Origin: an uncultured Eubacteriales bacterium
GTDB taxonomy: Bacteria > Bacillota > Clostridia > Oscillospirales > CAG-272
Length of the DNA: 20,242 bases
Assembly: GCA_900547565.1 (NCBI GenBank)
Contig: URHI01000020.1
Span: 1 to 20,242 of the forward strand
Direction of reading: 5' to 3'
This document shows, one piece after another, positions 7,280 to 13,765 of this stretch. Both the position numbers and the translations under genes were made by a program. How positions within the stretch are numbered: the first letter of the stretch is position 1; the number at the start of each line of letters is the position of its first letter. The notes beneath the pieces were generated by a model that had not been told where the DNA came from, did no database searches, and saw nothing but the letters and a program-made list of their open reading frames with translations.

Positions 7280-8721
7280 TATTTTTTGCCGGCAAAATGG
7301 GCTTCATACTGCTCGGCGATGTATTTTTCAAACACCGGCATAACGTTGCGGTGTCCCTCCTGATTGAGGTGGCTGACGTCGGTTGACGACTGGCAGTATT
7401 TTGCCCGGAAGCGTGCGTCGTTCATATCAACGCCCGTAACCGCGGTATCCATGGCATTGAAGCAGGGTACGTTCATTAGCTCGCAGACCTCGATCATGGC
7501 CTTGCCGTAATCGGTGCAGTTGTTGCCTATGCTGTTGACGCTGTTGACATTCCACACCGTGACGCATATTATGAGCGCGTCCGGGCACTTGGAGCGCACC
7601 TGGTCTATCATATATCTTACCGCGCCCTTGAAGGTCTTGGTGTCGGTGTCGTTGTTTGTGCCTATGGGAACATTCTGGTTGTAGTCATTGCGGCCGCCCT
7701 CAATAATGATTATATCGGGACTGCCCGCGACAACCGAGGCCCAACGCTCAACCATGGGGTTTTTGTTGGTAACATAGTTGGAGACCGTCGAACCGTTTTT
7801 TCCGTTGTTGGAGTATTTCATTCCGTATTTGTTGGCAAGCAGCGAGCACCACACGTGGCGCGTATCCAGCTTATCGCCGGCAAGATAGCTATCGCCGATA
7901 ACGCTGAACTTCACTCCCTCAAGGCACTTGTAATAGGAAGTTTTCTTTGACTGTTCAATCCATTCGCTGTACTCATCGGCAGCCGAGCCGAGCTGCTCGG
8001 CCGTTGTGGGCGAAACGCCGGTACGCATATAAACGGTGGGATAGCCTGGCACAAACGTCGTGGTCTGTCCGGAACGGTAGCACAGGCGTATGCACTCGTT
8101 GTCCTGCGAGGTGACATATTTATATGTAACCGTACTTCCGGACGGATATGCAATGGCCGACTGTGCTGAGCTGCTTCCGGCAATATTCATGCCGGACTTA
8201 TCGATGACCCAATCGTTGCCCTCTTTTTTCCAGCTGGATATTACAAACGCGGCGGTTGAGGCAAACAGGGTATCACCGCCCGAGTTCTGATTGTCGTCGG
8301 TAAAGCTGATCTCGGTACCTGCCTTTTCGATGACAATAACGTCGGAATATGAGTACTTACCTCCGGTCGGGTTAATTGCATATGCACTGGATGTATGAGT
8401 GTCCGAGCCAACGTAGCCGAGGTGCCATGTGACTGCAAGCTCGGTCTTTTCGGACGGAGCGGCGGTCGTTGTGTCTGAAGGCGTCGTGACCGCAGGCGTC
8501 GTGTCAGCCGGTGTTGTTTCAGCTGGTGTTGTTTCGGCCGTAGTGGTATCCACAGGGGTGGTATCCGCAGGAGTGGTATCTGCGGGAGTGGTTACAACAG
8601 GAGTAGTTGCGGCAGGAGGTGTAGTGGTTGTATCGTCGGGCTTATCCGCCGAGGTATCACACCCCGCCAGCACAGGCAGGACCAGACAGATTGCAAGTAT
8701 TGCAAGCAATGCTCTTTTCAT
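7279..8721 (-). CDS. SGNH/GDSL-hydrolase lipoprotein with Thr-Pro linker
   Basis: Predicted surface-anchored esterase-type hydrolase, 480 aa. I chose the ATG at 8721 because GAAAGGA lies about 8 bases upstream; the in-frame ATG at 8739 has none. A lipoprotein signal peptide ends in the lipobox VLAGC with Cys21. Residues 31-88 are a low-complexity TTPAD-type linker. About 93-265 form a region rich in Ser, Thr and Tyr that I do not recognise. The hydrolase domain follows, with GDSY (Ser278), a Gly block near NGKNGST (306-312), GGRND (Asn345) and DVSH (Asp448, His451). All four SGNH blocks are intact, so it should be active. Likely substrates are acyl or acetyl esters on cell-surface or plant glycans (inference from the family). 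It precedes the RNHCP gene with a one-base overlap. Confidence 0.88.
   Translation of the reverse strand: MKRALLAILAICLVLPVLAGCDTSADKPDDTTTTPPAATTPVVTTPADTTPADTTPVDTTTAETTPAETTPADTTPAVTTPSDTTTAAPSEKTELAVTWHLGYVGSDTHTSSAYAINPTGGKYSYSDVIVIEKAGTEISFTDDNQNSGGDTLFASTAAFVISSWKKEGNDWVIDKSGMNIAGSSSAQSAIAYPSGSTVTYKYVTSQDNECIRLCYRSGQTTTFVPGYPTVYMRTGVSPTTAEQLGSAADEYSEWIEQSKKTSYYKCLEGVKFSVIGDSYLAGDKLDTRHVWCSLLANKYGMKYSNNGKNGSTVSNYVTNKNPMVERWASVVAGSPDIIIIEGGRNDYNQNVPIGTNNDTDTKTFKGAVRYMIDQVRSKCPDALIICVTVWNVNSVNSIGNNCTDYGKAMIEVCELMNVPCFNAMDTAVTGVDMNDARFRAKYCQSSTDVSHLNQEGHRNVMPVFEKYIAEQYEAHFAGKK
8458..8631 (-). repeat. 15-bp-period repeat encoding Thr/Pro linker
   Basis: Codes for residues 31-88 of the lipoprotein, with repeated five-residue units TTPAD, TTPVD and TTPAE. 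The DNA units are near-identical 15-mers, so copy number could change by slippage. The reading frame is open throughout. Confidence 0.85.
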
Positions 8722-8773
8722 GGTGAAATGTCCTTTCATGATAATGTTTTTTGTGATTCTCCTTTTTGGGGGA

Positions 8774-8817
8774 TATAGAAATACAGACTTATGTCACGGT
8801 AAAACCGTATTTCTATA
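8774..8817 (-). repeat. perfect 11-bp inverted repeat in lipoprotein leader
   Basis: TATAGAAATAC (8774-8784) and GTATTTCTATA (8807-8817) are perfect inverted arms, extended outward by GG/CC after one mismatch. An alternative smaller hairpin, ACGGT-aaa-ACCGT (8796-8808), overlaps the right arm, so the two pairings exclude each other. No U-run follows on either strand, so this is not a standard terminator. It lies in the 5' region of the lipoprotein gene; operator or RNA switch roles are both possible. Confidence 0.6.
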
Positions 8818-8847
8818 GCCTCCAAATAACCGTTACCACAGCCCGGC

Positions 8848-8875
8848 CCGGGCAAACCGACATGGGTCTGCCCGG
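8848..8875 (-). terminator. strong hairpin after transketolase operon
   Basis: An 11-bp stem (8848-8858 with 8865-8875) and 6-base loop begins about 18 bases after the tkt C-half stop. The only imperfect pair is A/C on the plus strand but G-U in minus-strand RNA, so it fits a minus-strand transcript. No U-tract follows, so it could be a transcript 3'-end stabiliser or factor-dependent stop rather than an intrinsic terminator. Confidence 0.45.
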
Positions 8876-8892
8876 ACACGCAGCGGTAAGCT

Positions 8893-9840
8893 TTATTTCT
8901 TGAGTGCAACTGCGGCCTTGGCTTTGGCTGCTATTGCCGCCGGAGTCAGTCCGTACAGCTCGAGCAGAGCCGGCACCTTGCCCGACTTGCCGAATTTGTC
9001 CTCTACGCCCACGCGCATAACCGGCACGGGACGCTCCTCGCACACGACCTCGGCAACCGCGGAGCCGAGTCCGCCGATAATATTGTGCTCCTCGGCGGTA
9101 ACGATGGCGCCGGTTTCAGCGGCAGCCTTAAGTATAATGTCGCGGTCAATGGGCTTTATGGTGTGCATGTTGATAACACGCGCTGAAACGCCCTCGGCGG
9201 CCAGCTGTTCGCGGGCGGTGAGCGCCATATCGACCATAATACCGGTGGCAATGATGGTAACATCGCTGCCGTCGGCCATTTGAATTCCCTTACCGAACTC
9301 AAATTTGTAGGTCTGCTTATCGAACAGTACCGGCACAGCCAGTCTGCCGAAACGCAGATATACGGGGCCGTAATAGTTTATCGCCCATTCAACTGCGGCT
9401 CGCGCCTCGGTGGCGTCTGCAGGGTTGACAATCGCCATACCGGGAATTGTGCGCATGGTGCCGAGATCCTCAAGGCACTGGTGTGTGGCGCCGTCCTCAC
9501 CGACCGTAATTCCGGCGTGTGTGGCACCGATCTTGACATTGAGGTGGGGATATCCGATGGAGTTGCGTATCTGCTCGAACGCACGGCCGGCGGCGAACAT
9601 CGCAAATGTCGACGCAAAGGGTATCTGTCCGGCTGCCGCAAGGCCGGCGGCAACGGTCATAAGGTTGCCCTCTGCTATACCGCAGTCGAAAAATCTCTGC
9701 GGGAACTTTTTCTTGAACACTCCGGTCTTGGTAGCGGCCGCCAGATCGGCATCCAGAACTACAAAATCATATTTGTCGCCAAACTCAGCAAGGGCATTGC
9801 CGTAGGCTTCTCTTGTTGCGATTTTATCTGCCATTTTCAT
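8893..9840 (-). CDS. transketolase, C-terminal subunit
   Basis: Encodes the pyrimidine-binding and C-terminal domains of a two-piece transketolase (315 aa), the pentose-phosphate enzyme moving two-carbon units between sugar phosphates with thiamine diphosphate. The catalytic Glu57 sits in the motif DCGIAEGNLM. Substrate-site motifs FASTFAMFAAGRAFEQIRNS and HAGITVGEDGATHQ follow. The final domain starts about residue 190 (GSDVTIIATG). The ATG at 9840 has AAAGGA 6 bases upstream; a second ATG two codons in is less well spaced. It follows the N-terminal subunit gene by 18 bases, so the two are made together. Split transketolases are common in Clostridia. 1-deoxyxylulose-5-phosphate synthase is a related enzyme, but the split layout and motifs favour transketolase. 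Confidence 0.95.
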   Translation of the reverse strand: MKMADKIATREAYGNALAEFGDKYDFVVLDADLAAATKTGVFKKKFPQRFFDCGIAEGNLMTVAAGLAAAGQIPFASTFAMFAAGRAFEQIRNSIGYPHLNVKIGATHAGITVGEDGATHQCLEDLGTMRTIPGMAIVNPADATEARAAVEWAINYYGPVYLRFGRLAVPVLFDKQTYKFEFGKGIQMADGSDVTIIATGIMVDMALTAREQLAAEGVSARVINMHTIKPIDRDIILKAAAETGAIVTAEEHNIIGGLGSAVAEVVCEERPVPVMRVGVEDKFGKSGKVPALLELYGLTPAAIAAKAKAAVALKK

Positions 9841-9858
9841 TCAATTCCTTTCACAAAT

Positions 9859-10686
9859 TTAGAGCGATGCTTTGATTTCGGCCACTGCCTGCTCATACTG
9901 AGCGTCATCGGGAGCGGATCCGTGCCAGGACGCCTGATTTTCCATGAAGGAAACGCCCTTGCCCTTGGTCGAAACTGCGATAATTGCGGTCGGTCTGCCC
10001 TTGCAGGCTCTCGCGGCGGCAAGGCCCGCAGCTATGGAATCGAAGTCATGCGCGTCGACAGTCACTACATTGTATCCGAACGCCTCCAGCTTTTTGTCGT
10101 AGGGCGTAGGATTCATGACGTCGACTATGCGGCCGTCAATCTGCAGGCCGTTCCAGTCGATTATGACGCACAGATTATCCAGCTTATAGTGGTTGGCAAA
10201 CATGGACGCCTCCCATACCTGCCCTTCCTCGGTCTCACCGTCACCGAGTATGGTATAAACGCGGTAATCCTTGCCCGAGATCTTGCCTGCAAGTGCCATG
10301 CCGCAGGCGGCGGAAATGCCAAGTCCCAGTGATCCGGTCGTCATATCAACGCCGGGAGTGCCCTTCATATCAGGGTGTCCCTGAAGGAAGGAGTCGGCCT
10401 GACGCAGCGTTTTAAGCTCGGATTTGTCGAAATAGCCTTTTTCTGCCAGCACAGCGTAAAGTGCCGGCGCTGTATGACCCTTTGACAGAACAAAGCGATC
10501 CCGATCCTCCCACTTAGGGTTGTTAGGATCGACGTTCATTTCTTCAAAATAGAGATATGCCAGAATGTCCGCGATCGAGAGCGATCCGCCCGGATGTCCC
10601 GATTTTGCCGCGTGCACGCCCTCGAGTATACCGAGGCGGATATCTGCGGCTATCTGCTTGAGTCTTGCCTGTTTTTGCTGTTCCAT
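9859..10686 (-). CDS. transketolase, N-terminal subunit
   Basis: Thiamine-diphosphate binding half (275 aa) of a split transketolase. Substrate and cofactor residues include His31 in SGHPGGSLS and His71 in SKGHTAPALY. The cofactor/Mg motif starts at GDG (148-150) and ends at Asn179 in IIDWNG. The protein stops where the full-length enzyme would continue into the pyrimidine domain, which is supplied by the next gene. AAGGAGG lies 6 bases before the ATG at 10686, a very strong ribosome site. A near-consensus promoter stands upstream, so high expression is likely. With the C-terminal subunit it connects glycolytic intermediates with pentose phosphates in the cytoplasm. Confidence 0.95.
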   Translation of the reverse strand: MEQQKQARLKQIAADIRLGILEGVHAAKSGHPGGSLSIADILAYLYFEEMNVDPNNPKWEDRDRFVLSKGHTAPALYAVLAEKGYFDKSELKTLRQADSFLQGHPDMKGTPGVDMTTGSLGLGISAACGMALAGKISGKDYRVYTILGDGETEEGQVWEASMFANHYKLDNLCVIIDWNGLQIDGRIVDVMNPTPYDKKLEAFGYNVVTVDAHDFDSIAAGLAAARACKGRPTAIIAVSTKGKGVSFMENQASWHGSAPDDAQYEQAVAEIKASL

Positions 10687-10756
10687 TTTTTCCTCCTTAA
10701 CGAAGCAGTTTATCTGCGGATAGTTGTTTTTTTATGTAATTTACACAGATATATCT

Positions 10757-10785
10757 ATTATATAATAGGTTTTGTATTTTGTCAA
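10757..10785 (-). promoter_or_regulatory. consensus sigma-A promoter for transketolase operon
   Basis: On the minus strand a perfect TTGACA (10780-10785) is separated by exactly 17 bp from a perfect TATAAT (10757-10762). Transcription would start about 60 bases before the ATG. Both hexamers match the housekeeping consensus completely. Confidence 0.9.
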
Positions 10786-10855
10786 GACAGGACAGGCCAT
10801 TTATAGGCAAGTTGGCCGCAAAAACCGACTTATGCAAATAAAGTTTACCAATCTC

Positions 10856-10885
10856 TTGCCTTTTTAGTGCCTGTTGTGTTATAAT
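10856..10885 (+). promoter_or_regulatory. candidate promoter for rsmG
   Basis: TTGCCT (10856-10861) and a perfect TATAAT (10880-10885) are 18 bp apart, giving a leader of about 130 bases. Two further TATAAT motifs lie closer to the gene (10984-10989 and 11004-11009), so the true start needs mapping. Confidence 0.55.
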
Positions 10886-10974
10886 TATTCATAAATCACG
10901 TAACACTCACCTGCCGGAGAGAATTGTCTGATGCTGAAAAGCCCGATAATAATATTCCGTTAGGCCCCAGCCGT

Positions 10975-11009
10975 AATATTTTGTATAATGCGCAAATATT
11001 TTGTATAAT
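10975..11009 (+). repeat. 15-bp direct repeat carrying -10-like motifs upstream of rsmG
   Basis: AATATTTTGTATAAT occurs at 10975-10989 and 10995-11009, exactly 20 bp apart (about two helical turns). Each copy ends in TATAAT. The second copy is 14 bases before the rsmG ATG, so it would leave almost no leader if used as a promoter. Confidence 0.7.
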
Positions 11010-11023
11010 TTGAACGAGGAAAT

Positions 11024-11758
11024 ATGCAGCTTACTGAATTCACGACCATATTGACCGCCGCCGCGCGCCAAAATAATATTTCCGATCTGATCACCGACCA
11101 GGCTTCCGAACATTTGTTCTCTTTCTGCCGTATTCTGATCGCCGAGAATGAAAAATATAATCTGACCGCCATCAAACAGCCTTCAGATGTAATATATAAG
11201 CATATAATCGACTCACTTTTGCTGTCAGAGCATCTACCGAACTCTGCGAAAATGATAGATGTCGGCTGCGGCGCGGGATTTCCTTCACTGCCACTCGCCA
11301 TTGTCCGCCCCGATCTGGACATCACCTGCCTCGATTCAACCGCCAAAAAAATTAATTTTATCAAGCTCTGCGTTGATTATCTGTCCCTAAACAACGTTAC
11401 AGCAATATGCGGTCGTGCCGAAGAAATCGGGCATGCTCCGGCTCACCGCGATAAATATGACATCTCCACCGCCCGTGCAGTTGCAAATCTGCCGGTATTA
11501 TGTGAATTATGCCTGCCTTTTGTAAAGCCAAACGGACATTTTCTCGCCATGAAAGGCCGTTTTTCACAACATGAGTTCAATATTATGCCGGCGGCACTGT
11601 CCAAGCTGTCAGCGGAAAATCTTAATTGCCGCAGTTATCAGCTTATAACTCCGGAGGGATCCGAAGAAAGAACGCTGGTCAGCGTAACAAAAATCGGAAA
11701 AACCAATAATAATTTTCCGCGCAAATACGCTGTGATAACCAAAAATCCGCTTAAATAA
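11024..11758 (+). CDS. rsmG: 16S rRNA (guanine-527-N7) methyltransferase RsmG
   Basis: Cytoplasmic enzyme that methylates G527 of 16S rRNA using S-adenosylmethionine (formerly GidB). At 244 aa it is the usual length. The early NLTAI motif (46-50) is typical. The SAM-binding motif IDVGCGAGFPSLPLA begins near residue 78, the acidic motif LDSTAKKINFI is at about 103-113, and ARAVANLPVL lies in the catalytic core. The ATG at 11024 has GAGGAA 5 bases upstream. It sits before noc-parA-parB as in many Firmicutes, but mnmG, its usual upstream partner, is absent: the next gene upstream is the divergent transketolase. A strong terminator follows, separating it from noc. Confidence 0.95.
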   Translation: MQLTEFTTILTAAARQNNISDLITDQASEHLFSFCRILIAENEKYNLTAIKQPSDVIYKHIIDSLLLSEHLPNSAKMIDVGCGAGFPSLPLAIVRPDLDITCLDSTAKKINFIKLCVDYLSLNNVTAICGRAEEIGHAPAHRDKYDISTARAVANLPVLCELCLPFVKPNGHFLAMKGRFSQHEFNIMPAALSKLSAENLNCRSYQLITPEGSEERTLVSVTKIGKTNNNFPRKYAVITKNPLK

Positions 11759-11803
11759 TCCGCAGTAAGATCATATTAATACCGCTGAATTGCCTATTTT
11801 TCT

Positions 11804-11841
11804 ACCGTACAGCCATTTTCCACGCTGTACGGTTATTTTTT
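11804..11841 (+). terminator. intrinsic terminator after rsmG
   Basis: A perfect 10-bp stem, ACCGTACAGC (11804-11813) with GCTGTACGGT (11824-11833), has a 10-base loop and is followed by TATTTTTT. It is the clearest terminator in the window and ends the rsmG transcript. Confidence 0.93.
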
Positions 11842-11877
11842 GTCAGCCTTGATGCGACGTTTTTTACATAAATTGTG

Positions 11878-11886
11878 TGATATCAT
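11878..11886 (+). promoter_or_regulatory. extended -10 candidate for noc
   Basis: TGATATCAT fits an extended -10 (TGn-TATCAT, hexamer 11881-11886), 34 bases before the noc ATG and after the rsmG terminator. No good -35 is seen at 17-18 bp. noc needs its own promoter after the terminator, so this is a plausible but unproven site. Confidence 0.4.
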
Positions 11887-11920
11887 GATGCAACCATCAA
11901 ATGAAAGGACGTTATAAATC

Positions 11921-13117
11921 ATGAAACAAGCTATCGCAATGTCACTGCAATCATCAATTCAATCGCAATCTTCTGCAAAAGAATGTCAGCAGCAAAGTCT
12001 CGAGCAAGCCGTACTACGGCAACCATCAATCGCAGATCAAGGCAACAACGCCCAACCAACGCCGCAGGCGCCTTTGATACCACTGATCAGGCACCGTCGT
12101 CTGGATCCGAATGAGAATGCTACGCAACTTCGGTCAACCCGCACAGCTGCAATTGACGATGTGAGCCGGCAAAGATCCGCCGGATACGTAGCAGGATACG
12201 GCCATACATACAGCTCGCCGGAGCAGTCAGACCTCGAACCCGAAATATTTGAATCGGATACATCGATACAAGCGACAAATCCAGCCAATCTGACACCCAT
12301 TCCTGCTTCAAGCATCATACCGAACCGATTTCAGCCGCGCAAGCGCTTTGACGCTGACTCGCTCAACCGATTAGCAGAATCAATTCGCATGTACGGAATA
12401 CTTCAACCGATAACCGTACGTCTGTTGCCCAACCATGAACCGTTAAAATACGAAATAATATGTGGCGAACGCAGATTCAGAGCAGGAATTTTAGCCGGCC
12501 TGGATGTCTTCATGTGCCATGTATTGTGTGAAAACGACCTTCAGGTCGCGGAGCTGTCGGTTATCGAGAACCTCTTGCGTGACGACCTCAATATTTTTGA
12601 ACAAGCCGAAGCCTTTCAGCTGCTTATAAGCACGTTTGGGCTTACACAGCAGCAGGTAGCAGACAAAGTAGGCATGAGTCAGTCCGCCGTTGCCAACAAG
12701 CTCCGGCTACTGCGCTTCACCCAGAAAGAGCAGCAGGAAATACTCGAAAACAGCCTTACCGAACGCCACGCACGCTGTCTTTTGAGACTTGAAGAACCCA
12801 ATGTGCGTTTAAAATTTGTGCAATTAATCGTCAAAGACCAACTTAACGTATCAGCAACCGAGCAGTTGATTGAAAAATACATTAAATACACCTCAACTCG
12901 TCATGATGCAGCGACTAATTCGCCCGTATGTGCCAAACGTCCGCATATCAACGCCGGAATCCTGCGGGATGTGCGCGTATTTTCCAACTCCATCGAGAAG
13001 GCCGCCGATATACTCAGAAATTCAGGAATTGTTGTCGAAACCCAGTGTTCTGAGGAGGCCGAAAACTATGTGTACACCATCAGGGTAGCAAAGTGCTCCA
13101 AACCATCCGCAAGCTGA
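11921..13117 (+). CDS. noc: nucleoid occlusion protein Noc (ParB family) with long N-terminal extension
   Basis: ParB-family DNA-binding CTPase that in Firmicutes keeps cell division off the chromosome. From residue 127 the match to Noc is good: IPASSIIPNRFQPR, CTP-motif GERRFRA (182-188), ENLLRDDLN (216-224) and helix-turn-helix LTQQQVADKVGMSQSAVANK (241-260). The dimerisation domain is at about 345-390. At the four positions known to separate ParB from Noc it has Gln254, Lys260, Arg265 and Arg282. This is the Noc set apart from Arg for Lys at the third, so it should bind Noc sites rather than parS. Residues 1-126 are an unusual Gln/Ser/Pro-rich, probably disordered extension; Bacillus Noc has only a short N-terminal membrane-binding helix. 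Total length is 398 aa against about 285. AAAGGA lies 11 bases before the ATG. Confidence 0.85.
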   Translation: MKQAIAMSLQSSIQSQSSAKECQQQSLEQAVLRQPSIADQGNNAQPTPQAPLIPLIRHRRLDPNENATQLRSTRTAAIDDVSRQRSAGYVAGYGHTYSSPEQSDLEPEIFESDTSIQATNPANLTPIPASSIIPNRFQPRKRFDADSLNRLAESIRMYGILQPITVRLLPNHEPLKYEIICGERRFRAGILAGLDVFMCHVLCENDLQVAELSVIENLLRDDLNIFEQAEAFQLLISTFGLTQQQVADKVGMSQSAVANKLRLLRFTQKEQQEILENSLTERHARCLLRLEEPNVRLKFVQLIVKDQLNVSATEQLIEKYIKYTSTRHDAATNSPVCAKRPHINAGILRDVRVFSNSIEKAADILRNSGIVVETQCSEEAENYVYTIRVAKCSKPSAS

Positions 13118-13240
13118 TCAGCAAGAGAAGGCTGCCAGACCGATATCGGCGTCGCAGGCAGGACTCCGTGATTTTTGCTGCATAACAGAGCGGAAATTCA
13201 CACCGCATTGCTTGTACTAGTCGAGAATCGGCAAGCCATA
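13118..13240. other. gap after noc with weak hairpin
   Basis: Non-coding stretch between noc and the first parS. CTGCC (13132-13136) can pair with GGCAG (13157-13161) around a 10-bp palindrome CCGATATCGG (13140-13149). ATTTTT follows only about 10 bases later, so a terminator is possible but weak. Confidence 0.35.
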
Positions 13241-13256
13241 TGTTTCACGTGAAACA
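13241..13256. promoter_or_regulatory. parS: parS site 1 (perfect)
   Basis: Exact 16-bp consensus TGTTTCACGTGAAACA, embedded in a 22-bp perfect palindrome (13238-13259) because flanking ATA/TAT also pair. Binding and loading site for ParB clamps on the chromosome. Confidence 0.97.
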
Positions 13257-13425
13257 TATAAAGCGCAGGTGACACATATGCACATAACAATTTCTGCTCG
13301 CCCTACAAAGTCAGCAATTATATATGAAGTTGTAATTCGTGCAGCCACGAAAGCTGAATGCGAGAGCTTGCATTTTCATAAATTATTGCTCAAAAACGCC
13401 GCTTGCAAATATCAACCCAAAATAA

Positions 13426-13441
13426 TGTTTCACGTGAAACA
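13426..13441. promoter_or_regulatory. parS: parS site 2 (perfect)
   Basis: Exact TGTTTCACGTGAAACA with one extra symmetric pair on each side (13425-13442). Its centre lies 185 bp after site 1. Confidence 0.97.
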
Positions 13442-13559
13442 TCAAAACGAGGCACAAACATCATGTAAAAAACGTGCCGATAAAAGAGTGGTCGCACGTC
13501 AGTTATCCAAATTTCGCCGCCCCAAGCGAGTTTCTTTTCAAAAAACAAAAATGTAAACA

Positions 13560-13575
13560 TGCTTCACGTGAAACC
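13560..13575. promoter_or_regulatory. parS: parS site 3 (degenerate)
   Basis: TGCTTCACGTGAAACC matches 14 of 16 consensus bases; the central TTCACGTGAA is intact. Its centre is 134 bp after site 2. Probably a weaker ParB site. Confidence 0.8.
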
Positions 13576-13643
13576 GCAAGCGTTTGTTGCTTCTAACGAC
13601 AGTTTTCTCATAAAATTGCCATTTATTGCTTAAAAGAGTGCGA

Positions 13644-13659
13644 TGTTTCACGTGAAACA
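13644..13659. promoter_or_regulatory. parS: parS site 4 (perfect)
   Basis: Exact TGTTTCACGTGAAACA, symmetric over 13643-13660. Its centre is 84 bp after site 3 and about 65 bp upstream of the parA promoter -10, so bound ParB could influence parA-parB transcription. Confidence 0.97.
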
Positions 13660-13690
13660 TAAAAAATTTAGATAAAATCGAAAATACATA

Positions 13691-13719
13691 TTGCTCTTTA
13701 GGCAAACATGTGGTATAAT
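13691..13719 (+). promoter_or_regulatory. promoter for parA-parB
   Basis: TTGCTC (13691-13696), a 17-bp spacer and a perfect TATAAT (13714-13719) preceded by TGG, making an extended -10. Leader to the parA ATG is about 40 bases. It lies 32 bp after parS site 4. Confidence 0.8.
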
Positions 13720-13765
13720 GTATGAGGTGAATCTTAGTTAAAATTTACATAAAGTGGAGGCAAAA

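Noticed and set aside
8458..8631. Repeat tract considered as a CRISPR-like array
   Set aside because: Units are contiguous 15-mers without spacers and encode an in-frame Thr/Pro linker.
9280..10332. Open frame of 350 codons on the plus strand
   Set aside because: It lies antisense across the junction of the two transketolase halves, which are certain; the translation has no recognisable domain.
10690..11020. Possible replication origin in the divergent gap
   Set aside because: AT-rich and next to the par locus, but I found no DnaA-box-like TTATCCACA motifs and no dnaA or dnaN nearby.
13269..13556. Small open frame in the parS region (95 codons)
   Set aside because: Its MFHVKH segment is simply parS site 2 translated; no ribosome site is seen and composition is not protein-like.
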